Below are positions 23,012 through 35,600 of a stretch of DNA of 64,000 nucleotides, piece after piece. The position numbers and the translations under genes were made by a program. Numbering within the stretch: the stretch's first letter is position 1; each line of letters opens with the position of its first letter. The notes beneath the pieces are model-generated. The model saw only the letters and a program-made list of their open reading frames with translations, was not told where the DNA came from and made no database searches. Source of the stretch: Micractinium sp. NFX-FRZ (lineage: Eukaryota > Chlorophyta > Trebouxiophyceae > Chlorellales > Chlorellaceae); NCBI GenBank assembly GCA_029339195.1, contig JAPTJF010000082.1:62001-126000 (forward strand), in the 5' to 3' direction.

Positions 23012-23164
23012 GCGGGGTGCTGGTCAGGATGCTGAGCAGGCGGGAGCTGGAGCTGCGGGCGAGGCGGGGTAGGCAGCGGCAATCAGTAGATGGCAGGTGG
23101 CTGGCGGGCAGGCCTGGGCCTAGGGCCTGTTGTGATACAGTTCCACGATTGTGAGAAACGAACA

Positions 23165-23169
23165 TGTAA
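23165..23169 (+). terminator. TGTAA polyadenylation motif
   Basis: TGTAA 154 nt past the TPR gene stop, in the correct sense. Confidence 0.45.
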
Positions 23170-23289
23170 GCAATGGCTTGCAACAACATCACCCACGGGA
23201 GGCAAATGAATTGAACAGGGGTGGTGGTCCTGTACCCGAGATGAGTGCAAAATAGGGATGCCAGTGCTGCTGCTCTGGGCGGTCCTGCC

Positions 23290-24761
23290 TTACGTACGTC
23301 CCACCCCTGCCGCCTCTAGTGCGTCATGGCCAGTGCCTGCTGCTGCTCCTGCTTCTGTTGCTACCACTGATGCTGCCGGTGCCGCCAGTGCTGCCTCAGC
23401 CGCTGCTGCTGCTGGCTGCCAATCACCGGCAGCACTCCAGGCGAAGCGGTATGTGACAGAGCGCACCGGTCCAGCCTGCTGCAGCAGCCAGCCGAATGAG
23501 GCCCGCATATCTGCAGGCACAATGAGAGGCAGGGGCATGTATCAGTAGTATGCAGGGTGCAATGCAAGTGGCTTCGTTCCCCTACACAGCCATGCACGTG
23601 GACCTCTCACTGCAGGCCACGCAAGCCGCACACGATGCCTGCAGGCGCCCATGGCAGGCTGTGCAGGCCACACAACCAAACGTGCCTCAGCACTACACAA
23701 CCTGCCCCCCGCTCTGCATTTGCGCATGATCCTGTGCAGTGCACCTGCGCCGCCGCACCCTGCACACCGCCCACGTCTTCCCGCCTGATCACGCATGTCT
23801 CACCCTCACCCCTCATGCATACATCTTAGAGCCGTCCATTTCCTGGCCGCAGACCCACTCAAGTCTAAGTGACTGAACTCTCACCTGCCACAAAGTGCGG
23901 CGGCTCATGCAGTGGGCTGGTGGACCACCGCTGCAGCAGCTGCTCATCAGGCAGGCTGGCCAGCATGCCGACGTACCAGCGCACGTCTGCGGGCGGCGCA
24001 CCCTGCCGCAGACTCAACTCCAGCTGCCGCGTGGCAGGGTTGTAAACGCGGCGCAGCCTACTTCCGCCCTTGCTGCTGCCATCGTCAACACTGCTGCTGC
24101 CGCTGCCCTCGCTGCCGCTACCGCCACTGCCGCCGCCGCTGCCCCGCAAGCGGTAGGCCCACTGCGCTGAGCGCACAGGCAGCAGTGGGCCGCGTCGGTC
24201 GGGTGGGTCTGGCGCCGCCGGCCAAGCTTCCAGGCTGCGCAGGTCCACTGCCAGAGCGGTCGTCCGTGGAGAACCATCTGGCGTCGTGTTGAGGGCGCCC
24301 AGGCAGGCCAGCTGCACGTGCAGTCGGGCTGGGCAGCGCTCCAGGAAGCGCAGGAGGCGGGTGGTCACCTGCTCGCCGGTACCTTTTGCATCTCGGTAGC
24401 AGCCTGCCAGCCACAGCCGCGCCTCCTGTGAGCCCAGGCCTGCCACTGTAGGCTCCAGGGAGGTCCCCTCATCATGATGCACTACTCGAGCTAGCGCTGC
24501 AGCTGCTGCCGCCGCCTCGCCGCCGCCGCTTCCCAGCGGGACGAGCACCAGAGCGCAGCACGTGGTGGCATCGCTGGTGGCCAGGATGGCCTGCTCGTCG
24601 TTGCCGCAAGTCGCGATCTCTCCCTGGCACACGTACACAGTCTTCACGCCGGCTGGGAGGGCTGCAGGCTGCGCCAGGAAGACGGACGCACGGCCTTGCA
24701 CTGCTGGGAGTCGCAACAGGTCGGCCGCCGCCACCGGCTTCCCGTCCACAAGAAGCACCAT
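23290..24761 (-). CDS. NTAN1: Protein N-terminal asparagine amidohydrolase
   Basis: Deamidates an N-terminal Asn to Asp, making a secondary destabilising residue in the Arg/N-degron pathway. Exons 24761-23885 and 23510-23290 give 365 residues from MVLLVDGKPV, which lines up with the family start. An in-frame ATG at 24896 would add 45 residues and could encode a leader. The catalytic region is visible as LATSDATTCCALVL, with the nucleophilic Cys following the SDATT motif. The family block STSPLHEPPHFVA closes exon 1, and SVTYRF in exon 2 matches the end of the fold. A Gly/Ser-rich insertion (GGSGGSGSEGSGSS) lengthens it relative to the about 310-aa animal enzyme. It is divergent from the orphan gene at 25017. 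Confidence 0.88.
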
Positions 24762-25016
24762 TGTTCTAACCCGTGCAGCGATCGCGGGAACCGCGTTTGT
24801 GAGATCGGAGCACGCAGCACGCAGCAGGGCTGCGGGTGCAGTTGCGCCCACGGGGGGATGGGCAGCAGTTGAATGCCACAGTGCTGTCCGCAACATCTAC
24901 CCGTGTTCAGCTGCTGCCGGCACCACAGTCGGCCCACAACTGCCACTGGGCATGCGCGTGCGCTGACTCGTCTGTCGCTTGAGCCCCAGCATCGGTGAAC
25001 AACAGAACTGAGCGGC
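24762..25016. promoter_or_regulatory. Presumed bidirectional promoter region
   Basis: 255 bp between the NTAN1 start (-) and the next start (+). If NTAN1 uses the upstream ATG at 24896, only 120 bp remain. No core motif was recognised. Confidence 0.35.
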
Positions 25017-26847
25017 ATGACGCTGACCTACTACCGGGAGGGGCGGCCGGCCTTTGGCGCCGGCCGTGCCGCCGCGCCGTCGGCAGGCGGCAACACGCTG
25101 GGCCACCGCGCCGGCAGCATTCCAGGAACCACTCTTTATACTCCTGCTTCCATGTGCGTGCCGCCGGCCACGCACACCGCGCTGACGGAGCGGGACCCGC
25201 GCGCTCCGCTGCCACACAGGCACCAGCAGCAGGCGTCGCCGACCACCGACAGCGCGGGCACGACGTAAGGCTGGCGCTGTGGTGCCACTGGCGGTTGGGC
25301 GGGCTGGGCGGGCTGGGCTGCCTAGCAGGCTGGGTGCGTTAGGTGCTTTGATATGACCCCCTGGCAACATTGCACTGCCCAGCTACTGCTTCCGCAATGC
25401 CCGAGCTCACACACTCTGCCTCCCCGTCACCACCCCGGCCGGCCAGCACCCACCTGCCACCCTCCCTCCCTGGCCCCCCATCCCGATGCCCCTAAGGCCA
25501 CACACTGAGGTCCCTGCTGAGGGCACAGCCTGCTCACCTGAACCCTCCCGCAAGGTCCTCTTCCCAACACGTCCCCCCCTGCAGAGCTAGCTCTACTCCG
25601 CCACTCCCGGGCTCCTGCCGGCCAGCACTTCTACATTGTATATCCAAGTGCACCGCCCCTCGCAACCTGTCCTTCCCTCGCCTGCCCTGTGCAGCTACGC
25701 CTCTGCCTACCCCGCCCCAGAGGGCATCGATTACTCGGTGGACCCGCGGGTGCGCCGCCCCGCCGTCATCACCGGCCCCTCCGCCACGCCGCCCTCTCCT
25801 GAGCTGGCGCAGCTGGGGCGCAGCACCTACCAAATGGAGATTTTGGAGCGCAGCAGTAGGGACATCAACGGCAGCCCGGGCAGCCGCGTCAGGGGATGCA
25901 GCAGCGGCAGCGGCGCCAGCGCCTCAGCACCCGGCTCGCCCGCGCACCGCCACAGCATTGCTGCCGTGCGGCCTGGCTACCTCACCACCTCGGCGGCGGC
26001 CACTGCCCTTGTGGCCGAGCGCTTCGCCACCTCTGCCGCCACTGCTGCTGCCGCATCTACCAGCGCAGAGACAGCAGTGCCGCGACAGGGCTCGGCTGGC
26101 TGGAGCCCGCGGGCCGCTGCCGCCGTTGGCGCTAGCCACACCGCCAGCCCCAGCTCTGCTGCCGGCACCAGCAGCGGCGGCGGGGCCTCTGCTTGCTTCC
26201 GGGATCCTGCAGTGCTTGTGCAGGCGCAGTCGGCAGCAGCAGCTGCAGCTGGAGCGCGGGGAGCAGCGGCAGCGGGCAGCTCGCAGGCACGGCCCAGCAA
26301 GGATGCTGCATACCTGTATGGGCTGGACCAGCACTCACTGGGGCGGCTGCCGGGCTACACGGGGCACCGCCCGCAGCACAACGTCGCGCTGGAGCTGCCG
26401 GCACCCAGCAAGCTCACGACATGGGGGGCAGACAGCCAGGCTGCGCTGCGCAGGTGGGTGGGTCAGGGTGCAGCGGGGTGGGGCGGGGAAGGGGAGGGCC
26501 GCTGCTGCAGTTTGTGTTAGCCAGTGTCCTGGGGCAGCGGGAGGCGAGCAGGCACCTCATCTGCTTTCTCTGCCACCCGCCTGCACCTTTTCACCCTTGG
26601 GCGCGTCCCCTGCACCGCCCTGCCCGCCCGCAGGCCGCTGCCGTCCACCGAGGCCAGCCACGGCATCAAGAGCAGCCTGCTGGGCTTCTTCTCCGCGGGG
26701 ACGGCGGCCGCGCAGGGCGGCTTTGTGTCGGAAAACGGGCTGGCGGAGGTGTCGCGGTTCCACGAGACCACGCGGCCCCTGGAGGGGATGATGCGCATCC
26801 CGCAGGCCTCGCGCACCACCCGCCACGGCGCCAAGTTCACCGGCTGA
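25017..26847 (+). CDS. Uncharacterised protein, 406 aa
   Basis: Exons 25017-25264, 25695-26453 and 26634-26847 join in frame to 406 residues starting MTLTYYREGRPAFGAGR. The ordered-looking parts are the N-terminus, a block in exon 2 (EGIDYSVDPRVRRPAVITG and LAQLGRSTYQMEILERSSRD) and the C-terminus (VSRFHETTRPLEGMMRIPQA, then RHGAKFTG). Between them lie about 150 low-complexity Ala/Ser/Gly residues. There is no signal peptide, membrane segment or coiled coil. I do not recognise the family; the short conserved-looking ends around a disordered centre could suit a structural or scaffold protein, but that is a guess. Confidence 0.7.
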
Positions 26848-27339
26848 GCTGAGCGTGCAGGAGGCGGTTGTAGTGTGCAGCGTGGTACTGCTGGCTGCAC
26901 TATCAACAGCTGGGCAGGCAGAGCAAACACACATGCAGCTGGCAGCGGCTGGTCTGCAGACGGCTGCTGCAGCAGCGGGACAACGGCAATTGGTTGAGAA
27001 CGAATTTTACAGCTTGATGTTGCTCTTATATGTCGAGGGCAGGGGGGGGAGCTGAGCGATGCTGGTATACATAGAAGTGTGAGCAAGAGTGTCAAGAGAG
27101 CCTTCAAGTAGGTGGCAAGCAGGAGTGGTGGAGCAGCCATGAGGAGCACTGTAGGAGAGTCAAGCGAGTGTGGCAGGGACGGCAGACAGCAGAGACAAGG
27201 GCACAGTAGGGCCGGTAATGAGCAGGCAGGCACGAGTAGGGAGGCTCTGAGTGCGTCTTGAGCCGGTTCGTCCCATCAACCATGCACACGACGTGAAGGC
27301 AGCATTCAAATCAAGACACGAGTGCCGGCTGTTGCCAGT
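26848..27339. other. Convergent intergenic region
   Basis: 3' UTRs of the 406-aa orphan gene (+) and RRP41 (-). It contains a TGTAA motif for the minus-strand gene; no gene or repeat was seen. Confidence 0.55.
27007..27011 (-). terminator. TGTAA polyadenylation motif
   Basis: TGTAA on the minus strand, about 330 nt beyond the RRP41 stop. Confidence 0.35.
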
Positions 27340-29274
27340 TCAGTAGTCGTCCTCATCCAGGCCGTCGTCGTCCTCGCCCTCCGCGCCGCCCTCCGCCGGC
27401 TCCCCCGCCGCCCGCCGCGCCGCCAGCGTGCGCGTGTGCTCCAGCAGCTGCCCCCTCATGAAGTCCGCCACCGCTCGGCACCCGGCCACCGCCAGCTCCA
27501 TCACCTCCTCAAACGTCTCTATCGCCACCCGGTTGTCCTGCTGCAGAAGCACCACTTTGCTGCTGAAGTTGGGGTGGATGGCCACCGCCACGTCGGGGCC
27601 GCCCCCCGAGTCCTCCATGTAGTTTAGGTCCAGCAGGGGCGTGCTCTCCAGGTAGCCGGCGGCGCAGGAGGCCACGATGTCGCGCATGGGCACGGCGGCG
27701 GCGGCCAGCGCCAGGAAGGCGGCGTTGATGCAGGCGCAGCGCGTGCCGCCGTCGGCTTGCAGCACCTGTGGGTGGCATGGCAGAAGCGGGGAGGGGAGGG
27801 AGAGGAGGGGCACGCGGGGCGGGCGGGGTGAGGTTGAGCAGCAGTGGGGCAGGAAATGGAGGGTGCAGCCGGTGGGGCAGGCAGGAGGGGGAAGGTGGAG
27901 AGGCAACACAGGCAGGCATGCACGTGGATGCAGCCTGTGCCAGGGGCAGGGCAGCGCACACGCCCGGCCCGTCTGGGGTAGCCAGCTGGTCATGCAGCAC
28001 CCCCGCAGCACGGCACCCCGTCTGCCTCTCAGGCCTGTGAACAGCGGCCACTTGACAGAAGCCACGCAACGCCCTGCATCTCATGCACTCTCCCCAATCA
28101 TCCCTGCCCTGCTCTGCCCCTCGGCACGCACTGCCACCTGCCACCAGCCCAGCCCCCGCCCCTCACGCACCTGCACATAGACATCTATTTGCGAGCGCGG
28201 CATCAGCTCCGTGAGGATCGTCTGCTCCAGTGTGTTGCGTATCGCCTTGGTGATCTCAGTGGCCCGCCGGTCAGACTTGCCCCGCCGCCGGCGCTCGCCT
28301 GCCCGGGAGGTGCGAGGTGGGGAGGGCAGCAGCAGGTGAGGCGAGATGGGAGGGTGGGTGGGGACCGGCGGGTGGTCGGCAGTCGGCAAGAAGGGTGGGC
28401 AGCCGCACGTCGCTGCCACACACGCACGCCGGTAGAACAGCCTCACACTCAAGCGTGCTCCTCAAGCGCTGTACTGCAGGCGCTGGTGCTGGCACCAGCA
28501 TTACCAGCTTCGCACATGGCACCCAACCGCAGCCCTAATGAGTGGTGCACCACCATCCCCACGGCAGCACCCTGCGATCACTAACATTGGAACGCCACCT
28601 GTGCAAGGCGGCAAACATGCGTACCAGCATCGCGTCATTACGCACTGAACCACTACCACGTCCCCTATCAAGCGCTGACGCACAGTGCTGGTTCTGCACC
28701 GCCTACCTGTGCTGAACGCCGCCATTGCGTACTCGCACTTCACCACCGCCCGCTTGTCGTCCTCCTCGCTGCGCTGCGTGCACGGCTTGGGCCCAAACAC
28801 CGCTGCCAGGACCTGTGGTGGGAGGAGGGTCAGAAGGGGTACAAGTCACTACCCATGTGAAGGTGTGTACAGAGTGAGCCTGCACTACATGCGCCCCCCT
28901 GGCTCTGCTGCCGACGCTGCTTCTGAGGGTGCGGCAGCGGCAGCACCTTGGTGTTGCCCATCTCGAAGAGCGCAGAGCCATCGGCTGAGGACAGCACGTC
29001 CAGCTGCGCCTTCAGCTGGCGCAGCTCCTTTGGCCGCCTGCAGTGCGTGGGGGCCACGAGTTGGGGCGGAGGGTGGCGGCAGGCGGCGGCGGCGGCGGCA
29101 GTGTCGACCGGCATTCCGCGGCATGTGCATGCATGGCATGCGTTGATAACAAGCCTATAAGGTACCCAGCAAGCTGAAGGGCGGGCCAGTGCGCAGCTAG
29201 AGCCATGCAGGCTCGAAAGCTGGCGCAGCGCACCTGCCGTCGAGCCGCAGCCCTTCCGGGCTCACATACTCCAT
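27340..29274 (-). CDS. RRP41: Exosome complex subunit RRP41 (RNase PH fold)
   Basis: Core-ring subunit of the RNA exosome, which processes and degrades RNA 3'-5' in nucleus and cytosol. Exons 29274-29234, 29037-28947, 28812-28707, 28298-28171 and 27765-27340 give 263 residues from MEYVSPEGLRLDGRRPKELR. RNase PH-family blocks are clear: SALFEMGNTKVLAAVFGPKP, KCEYAMAAFS, RNTLEQTILTELMPRSQIDV, VLQADGGTRCACINAAFLAL and PLLDLNYMEDSGG. Plant RRP41 keeps phosphorolytic activity, and the DGGTR and MED segments fit this. The last about 20 residues form an acidic tail (EGEDDDGLDEDDY) that makes it slightly longer than usual. The start is shared head-to-head with the LamG gene. Confidence 0.93.
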
Positions 29275-29633
29275 TATTCAGGCCAACGAGCTATAGCCGA
29301 CGCGAGGGAGCGATGCGAAAAAGCAGAGCCGGTGCTCAAGCTTGTAAGAGCGCCCAGTAGTGTGGCGATGCTGTCTGGAACACGGAAATTATCAGATATC
29401 ATCAACAGACGGTGAACGCAAGTTGGCGCCAACCACAACTTGGCTGCCACGCTGTCGGCTCGATTGCTCGCCCGCAGCCGCCCAAGCAGCGTCTGCCTTC
29501 CCTGCCGCAGTCGTTGATCGTCGCTTGTTCTCGATTGACGCAGATCCGAGGCTGCCGCAGAGGGTGGGCGCCGGTATACCCTCTCACCCCGCTCTTCAAG
29601 CCCTTCCAGCCCCGCGGAGCCCTCTTTTTGCGC
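29275..29633. promoter_or_regulatory. Presumed bidirectional promoter region
   Basis: 359 bp between the RRP41 start (-) and the LamG membrane-protein start (+). No recognisable core element. Confidence 0.35.
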
Positions 29634-32600
29634 ATGAGCACGGGCCACAGGCGTCGGCTGGGCGCCGCCCTGGCCCTGACGCTCGCTCTAGGTGAGTGGC
29701 CCGTCCCAGGACTGCTCCTGCGACGGCCACAGCTTCTCCTGCTCCACCCACGTGCTGCCACAAGTCCTGCTGCCTTCTGCTGCTGGCAGGCTCGACCCTG
29801 AAGGGGGGCACAGGCGTGACAGGGCCTGAGGGTTCTACTGCCACTTTGCCGCCGCGCCCGCCGCAGGCCTCTGCTGCCGCCCGGCGGGCGCCGACCTGTC
29901 GCGGCCAGGCGGCGCTGGCCATGCCCTGCTGTTTCGTGACCACGGCGTGGTGATTGAGAATTTCAAGGACCTAGGTGGGTGGATGGGGTTGCTTGTGGCC
30001 GCTGACGTGGGCATGTCGGGGTGCTGTGGGCAGGCGGGCTACGTCGGGGTGCTGTGGGCAGGCGGGCAGCTGTGTCAAGCAGGCAGTGGCGGATGAGCGG
30101 CAGTGAGCGTGCGCTGGCGCGTTTGCAGCATGCTGCTGCCCATGCCTGCAGGCGGCAGTGCAGCTAGGGCAGCTGGTGTGCGGCAACCTGAGCTTCCCAC
30201 CTTAGCCTCCCAGGGTGGCACCCCACCCCTACCCTCTGCAACTGCAACAAGTCAACCTTGCCCCGACCGCCGTGCCCCTCCCCCTCCCCGCCCTCCCTGC
30301 AGGCTCCGACGCCCTCACTTTTGAGGCCTGGCTCTCCACCACTGACTACTGCCACAACTCGGCCCTCTTCTCTTACGCGATCAACTCGCAGGTGTGCGTG
30401 TGGGGCCTGCGAGGTGTTGAGAGTCATGTGGGTGGGTGGGGTGCGAGGGGTGCGGGCTGCGGCCGGCCCTGCTTTGAGGCCTGCCGGATGCAGGGGCCAG
30501 CAGCGCGGACAGGCAAACGCCCTCTCCAGGCAAACTGTCTCCGTTGTGCCGCCACGTAAGGCCAGCGGTGCCCGCCCTGCCTTCGTCCCTGCTTCTGCCT
30601 CGCCCTGTGCGTGCTCACGTTCTGCCGCTCCCCCCCACCCCCCGGGGCTCTCCTCACTCCCACCCTCTCTCCACAGTCCCCCGACCCCCACCAGCGCACG
30701 CTCGACTTCAACCACTTTGTCATTTTCAACCCAACCAAGACAGTGGGCTGCCACGACTACGAATTCATGTGAGTGGTGATATGGTGACCTGGTGGTACAG
30801 GAGGAAGGTGGCACGGGAGGGAGGATCTCGAGTCAACTTTGAGTCAGCGCAGGCAGTAGGCTGCTTGGTTGGAAGGAGAAAAACAGGAGTGCAAGCGCGG
30901 GAGGGCAGCGCTGCTGTTGGCACGTCTGCTGGACTCCGCCTGCGCTGCCTGTGATGGGTACGTGGGGTGGTGCGGGCGGCGGTGCCTCAGAGCAAGCCCC
31001 CCTTAGCGCCCCTCTGCACTTGCAGGCTCAGGCAGGCGGGCAGAGGTGTGCACCTCACCCATGCTGGGCACTGTGTGTGTGTAAGGGAGTAGCTGGTGTG
31101 ATGGCTACAAACAAGGTGTCGAGCTCTGAGGCTGACACCTCGTCTCCAGCCATTGCAGCCTGCACCCTACACACTCCCCGCCCAGCATTGTTGAACTCGT
31201 GCACGCGCACTGCTCAGTTCGGAACACGTCATGCACACACGCTGACCTGGCATGCCCCCATGCCAAGGCGTGCGCTCGAGGTGGTAGCTGGGCCACTGCT
31301 CACACGCTTGGCCATGTGACTGCGCATGGTCGCCACTAACCTAGTCGGCCTAGTGGATGGTTGAGCTATAGCATGGCTGTGCAGCAGGGAGCGATGATGT
31401 CTTTGGTGGCGCGCCGTGCGCCCACGCACCACAATGGCCGCACGCGTACAGGCATGGTCAACCTGGCATGCCTGGCAGCGGGTCGGCCCCCCCATAGCGA
31501 GCCCACCCAGGCGTTGGCAGCGTGTGTGCGTCTTGAGCCTTGACGGAGGCGTCGGAATCCGCGCTGCTGGCGCCCCCGTTCAGGGGCGCTGCCAGCGCTG
31601 GTTCAGACGGTCCATCCAGGCGCGAGTAGTGCACGTGCTGCCGGCGCCCGGAAGCAGGCAGCTCCTGACTGCCTGCAACCTTGTGTGCCACACTGCGGCA
31701 CGCTCAGCCGTTGCAACCGGATGCAACATCCACTTGTGCTCAGTGGTGCTGATTCCCAGGCGGTAGACGCGCGTGTACAACTTCCTCTTGGTTGAACCGC
31801 CGGAATCTGCGCTGTTGGCGCCCCCTTTGCGGGCGCCGCCAGCGCTGATTCTGGAGGCGCATCCAGGCGCAAGCTGTACCGTGCGCTGGCAGCGCCCGGA
31901 GGCAGGCACCATCCAATGGCCTGTAACCTCGTGTGCCGCGCTGCGGCAGGGTGAGCCGGTTAGTGATCAGAGGCACCTTCCACGCGTGCTGCTGCTGCTT
32001 GCCAGGGCGCTTTTCATTTTTCATGGAGCGGCCAAAAACAGTGTGCCTTGAAGCGGTGCACAGCCGGTGCTGGTGGTGCCCCACAGATGGGTCCCAGCAG
32101 CACTGGATGGCGCACCGGTTCTAGGCTCACATTTGGCAGCTTCTTTGAGCTATAGCATTGTGCCTCATTGGAGCCAACTTCAGGCAGCCACGCCTGAAAG
32201 GATCCGCCTCTTAAACGGCATGCAGGCTGTAACCCTGTCAAAATCGCCTGCTCTGAGTCGGCCTGTTGCTTCCGCAACCGCCACCTCCAAGGCATGGGGA
32301 AAGCGCAGCGCTCTGAGAACAGACCAAGCCCTCAGTGCTCAGCAGTGAAAGGTGGATTGTGGCCCAAACCTAATCCAGGATCCCTTGCTAGTCCGCCTGC
32401 ACACCCGCCTGCGAACCAGCTCAAACATTCTCCTTTATCCCACCTTATCCCACGCAGCGACCTGTGGCCCGACCCCAAGCAGGAGTCGTGCTATGCAGCC
32501 TTCAACCACTCGTCCAGCCTGCCCAGCTTTGTGGAGCGGGACGGCAAGTGGCACCACCTGGCGGTGGTGTGGACGACAGCAAACAACGGCCTCACGCAGG

Positions 32601-35600
32601 TGGGGTGGAGGGGTGGGCCGGGAGGGGCTGCCGGGAGGGTGGCGGGGGGTCGGGAATGAGAAGGTGCTGGCACTGGGGGTGGGACACCAAGCACCCTGGG
32701 AGCGTCCGGCAGTGGGGTCACAAGGGCGCGCCTGCCCCATCAGCGCGGACCCTGCCCCCTCCCCTCGTGTAGCGCACCGCACCCTGTGCGGCCTGCCAGT
32801 GGCTGCCCGTCTCCATGGCTGCCCTTGGCTCCCCCTGGTGCATTCAACCCGCTGCACCCACATGCACGCACGACCGCCCGCAGGTCTACTGGGATGGCCT
32901 GCTGATTGCCAGCGCCGTCACCGGCAAGACACGCCCCCTGCAGCCCGGCGGCGCGCTGATGCTCGGGGCGGAGCAGGACTGCTACGCTGGCTGCACCGAC
33001 AGGTGTGTGGGGACGCCGCCAGGGGCTGGCTGGTTTCCTGGGCTAGTTGGCTGGCTCTCTGCAGCAGTTATGCTTGGCAGGTGGTCGCGCTGGGTGCGGA
33101 GCAGTACTGCAGCGCTGGCTGTGCAGCGGAAATGCGCAGAGCGCAGGAGGGATCCTCTGGGAGAAAGGGCTGCCAGGGGAGAAGAAAAGAACAACATAAT
33201 GGGGGGTTGCTGGGGGGAATCGTTGGTCTGCAGCACGCCCCTGCACCTGCTCAGCTGCCTGCCCGGCAGAGCACCTCCCGCGCTCGGGACATGATCACAT
33301 AGGCATGGCGGGTTCAGTGGACGTGCGCCATCAGCCCCAATTATTCTTATGCTTGTTGATCATCGCCATGTGCCGCTGCCACCCCATCTTGGCTGCAGGG
33401 GCCAGGGGTACTACGGCCTGATGGACGAGGTGCGCATTTGGCGCACCGCCCGCAGCCAGGCCCAGATCCTGGCACACATGAGGGACGCGGCAGGGCTGGA
33501 CAACCACCCGGTGGGTGGGGCGGCCGATGCAGTATCCCCGCTGTGCATGCTGTGCATGCTGTGGTTGAACAGGCTTGGGGGGGATGGGCAGGGCTGGGAG
33601 AACTACCTACTGGGTGGGGCTGCTGAGGTAGGGCCACTCTGCTGTGCCCGCTGTGCCCGCTGAGCTCTCTGGTGCGTCTGTGCTGAAGCATACAGAAGCG
33701 GGACGCAGCAGGCGGCACAGCACCCCAGCTGTCCTTCTATTCCCGCGTGCCTGCCCGCCTTGCGAGGCAGGGAACAATTTCATGACCCCGCTGCAGTCCA
33801 CCTCAACCCCACCCCTACACTCGCATACGTTGTCGGTGTGCCTTCCACCCGGCAGGACCTGGCGGCCTACTGGAAATTCAACGACCCCGAGCAGTACGGT
33901 GTGTTCCGCCAGACCCTGGTGGCGCACGACAGCAGCGGGCGAGGCAACAACCTGCCGCTGGTCACGCTGCCTGGGGCGTCCAAGGAAGTCATCGAGAAGG
34001 TGAGGTGGCGGTGCCTGGCAACTGTGGTGGTGTGGGCGTGCACAAAAAACGTTGCGCCCCGAAAGCCCGCCCTGCTGTCACATTGTTTGCCATGTCTGTG
34101 CTCTGTCCGCTCCCAGGGCTGGCCATGCTGCCACCGCTCCACGTGTTTTGCTCTCCTGCCTCCCATGCAGGGTGGCCAGCGGCTGGAGGCAGGCACGCTC
34201 ACCTTCCGCAACAACTACGCCATGCAGCAGGACTATGCGGGCATGCCCGACAGGTGGGTGGGCGGGCGGGCCAGCGGTCTGTGGCGCCCTCACCCCTGCC
34301 TGCTTCCGCACTCGCCCTCCCTTGCCCTCGCCCCCGCCTTCTCCTGCACTCGCCTTGCCTTCCCCTCGCCCCACCCCTCGTCCGGAGTTCAACCTCGCCG
34401 CCATGCACCTCAAACATGCTCATACCTGCATGCCGGATGCCATGCACCCCCGCATCCTGCCTGCCCCTGACAGCCCCCACGCCCCACCTCTTTCCCCCGC
34501 CCCTCTCCCGATGCAGGGACGTGACCGTCGAGTTCTGGGCTCGCACCCCCGCCTACACCAAGTACAACGACAGCACCCCGGAGCGCCACGCCGAATTCTT
34601 CTCCTACTCAACCTTTGTGGAGGATGAGGGTGAGGAAGGGGGGCAGGCAGCCGGCTGGGTTGGGTGGCTTGGGCAGCAGGAGAGGCGTTGGGCAAAGCTG
34701 GGGTGGCTGTGGACATGCACGGCTTGGCCAGGGTGCATCATGGCTTTGCCGCCTGGTTTGATGCCCTCGTGTTCACCCATTCGCCACCTCACACAACCAC
34801 TTCCCAGTGTGTCTTCTTTCAGCTTTGGGCAACTCTGTTCAAGTTCCTCACCCACCCACCATCCCCTGGCAAACCCCCTCCTCCCGCACCCCTCCATCCA
34901 CCTCCCCCCCCCCTTCTGCAGCCTCCCCCTCCAAGCTGGTTTTCCTGGACGACGCCATCCTGGTCGAAAAATACATGGACGAGTTCTCGGGCAGCCACTA
35001 CCTGAACTACGAAAAGATGAGCACACGAGGTGGGCGGGAGCTTCAGCACGGCATGCAGTAACAGTGCCTGGGGAGGGGTGGGAGCGGTGGTGACCCGCAG
35101 GTGCGGGCAGGTCTTGGCGGCTCCCAGCACTGGTCCCCGCAGCAGACTCAGCGTGGCGCGCAGCACCAGCACAGTCAAGACAGCGTTTGCCAGCAAAAAA
35201 ACCTACGCATTCCCAACCTCCCTGCTGCGCCCAAGCTCGAAAAATCTGCGTCCCCCGACTCTCCCCCCCCCTGCTCCCCTCAGGCTCCATCAGCGTGCAC
35301 ATCAACGCCAACCGCGAGGGCAACGGCAAGCGGTACGACCACTGGGTGGACTACGCCGTGCGCTGGTGAGTGCCAGGGGGGGGTGGGCGACTGCAGGGGT
35401 GGACTGTCGAGCATTCCCAGCATCCCCCTGTTTTGTTCCTGTCCCCTGGGTGGGCTTGGGCAACCGACGGCGCCACCTTGCCGTGATGAAAAGATGGTTC
35501 TGGGGACCTAAATTCAAGTCCCTCCTTACATCCTGCTCACCCGCAGGCTGGACGACCAGTGGCACCACGTGGCAGTGACCTGGAGCTGGGACAGCGGCGA

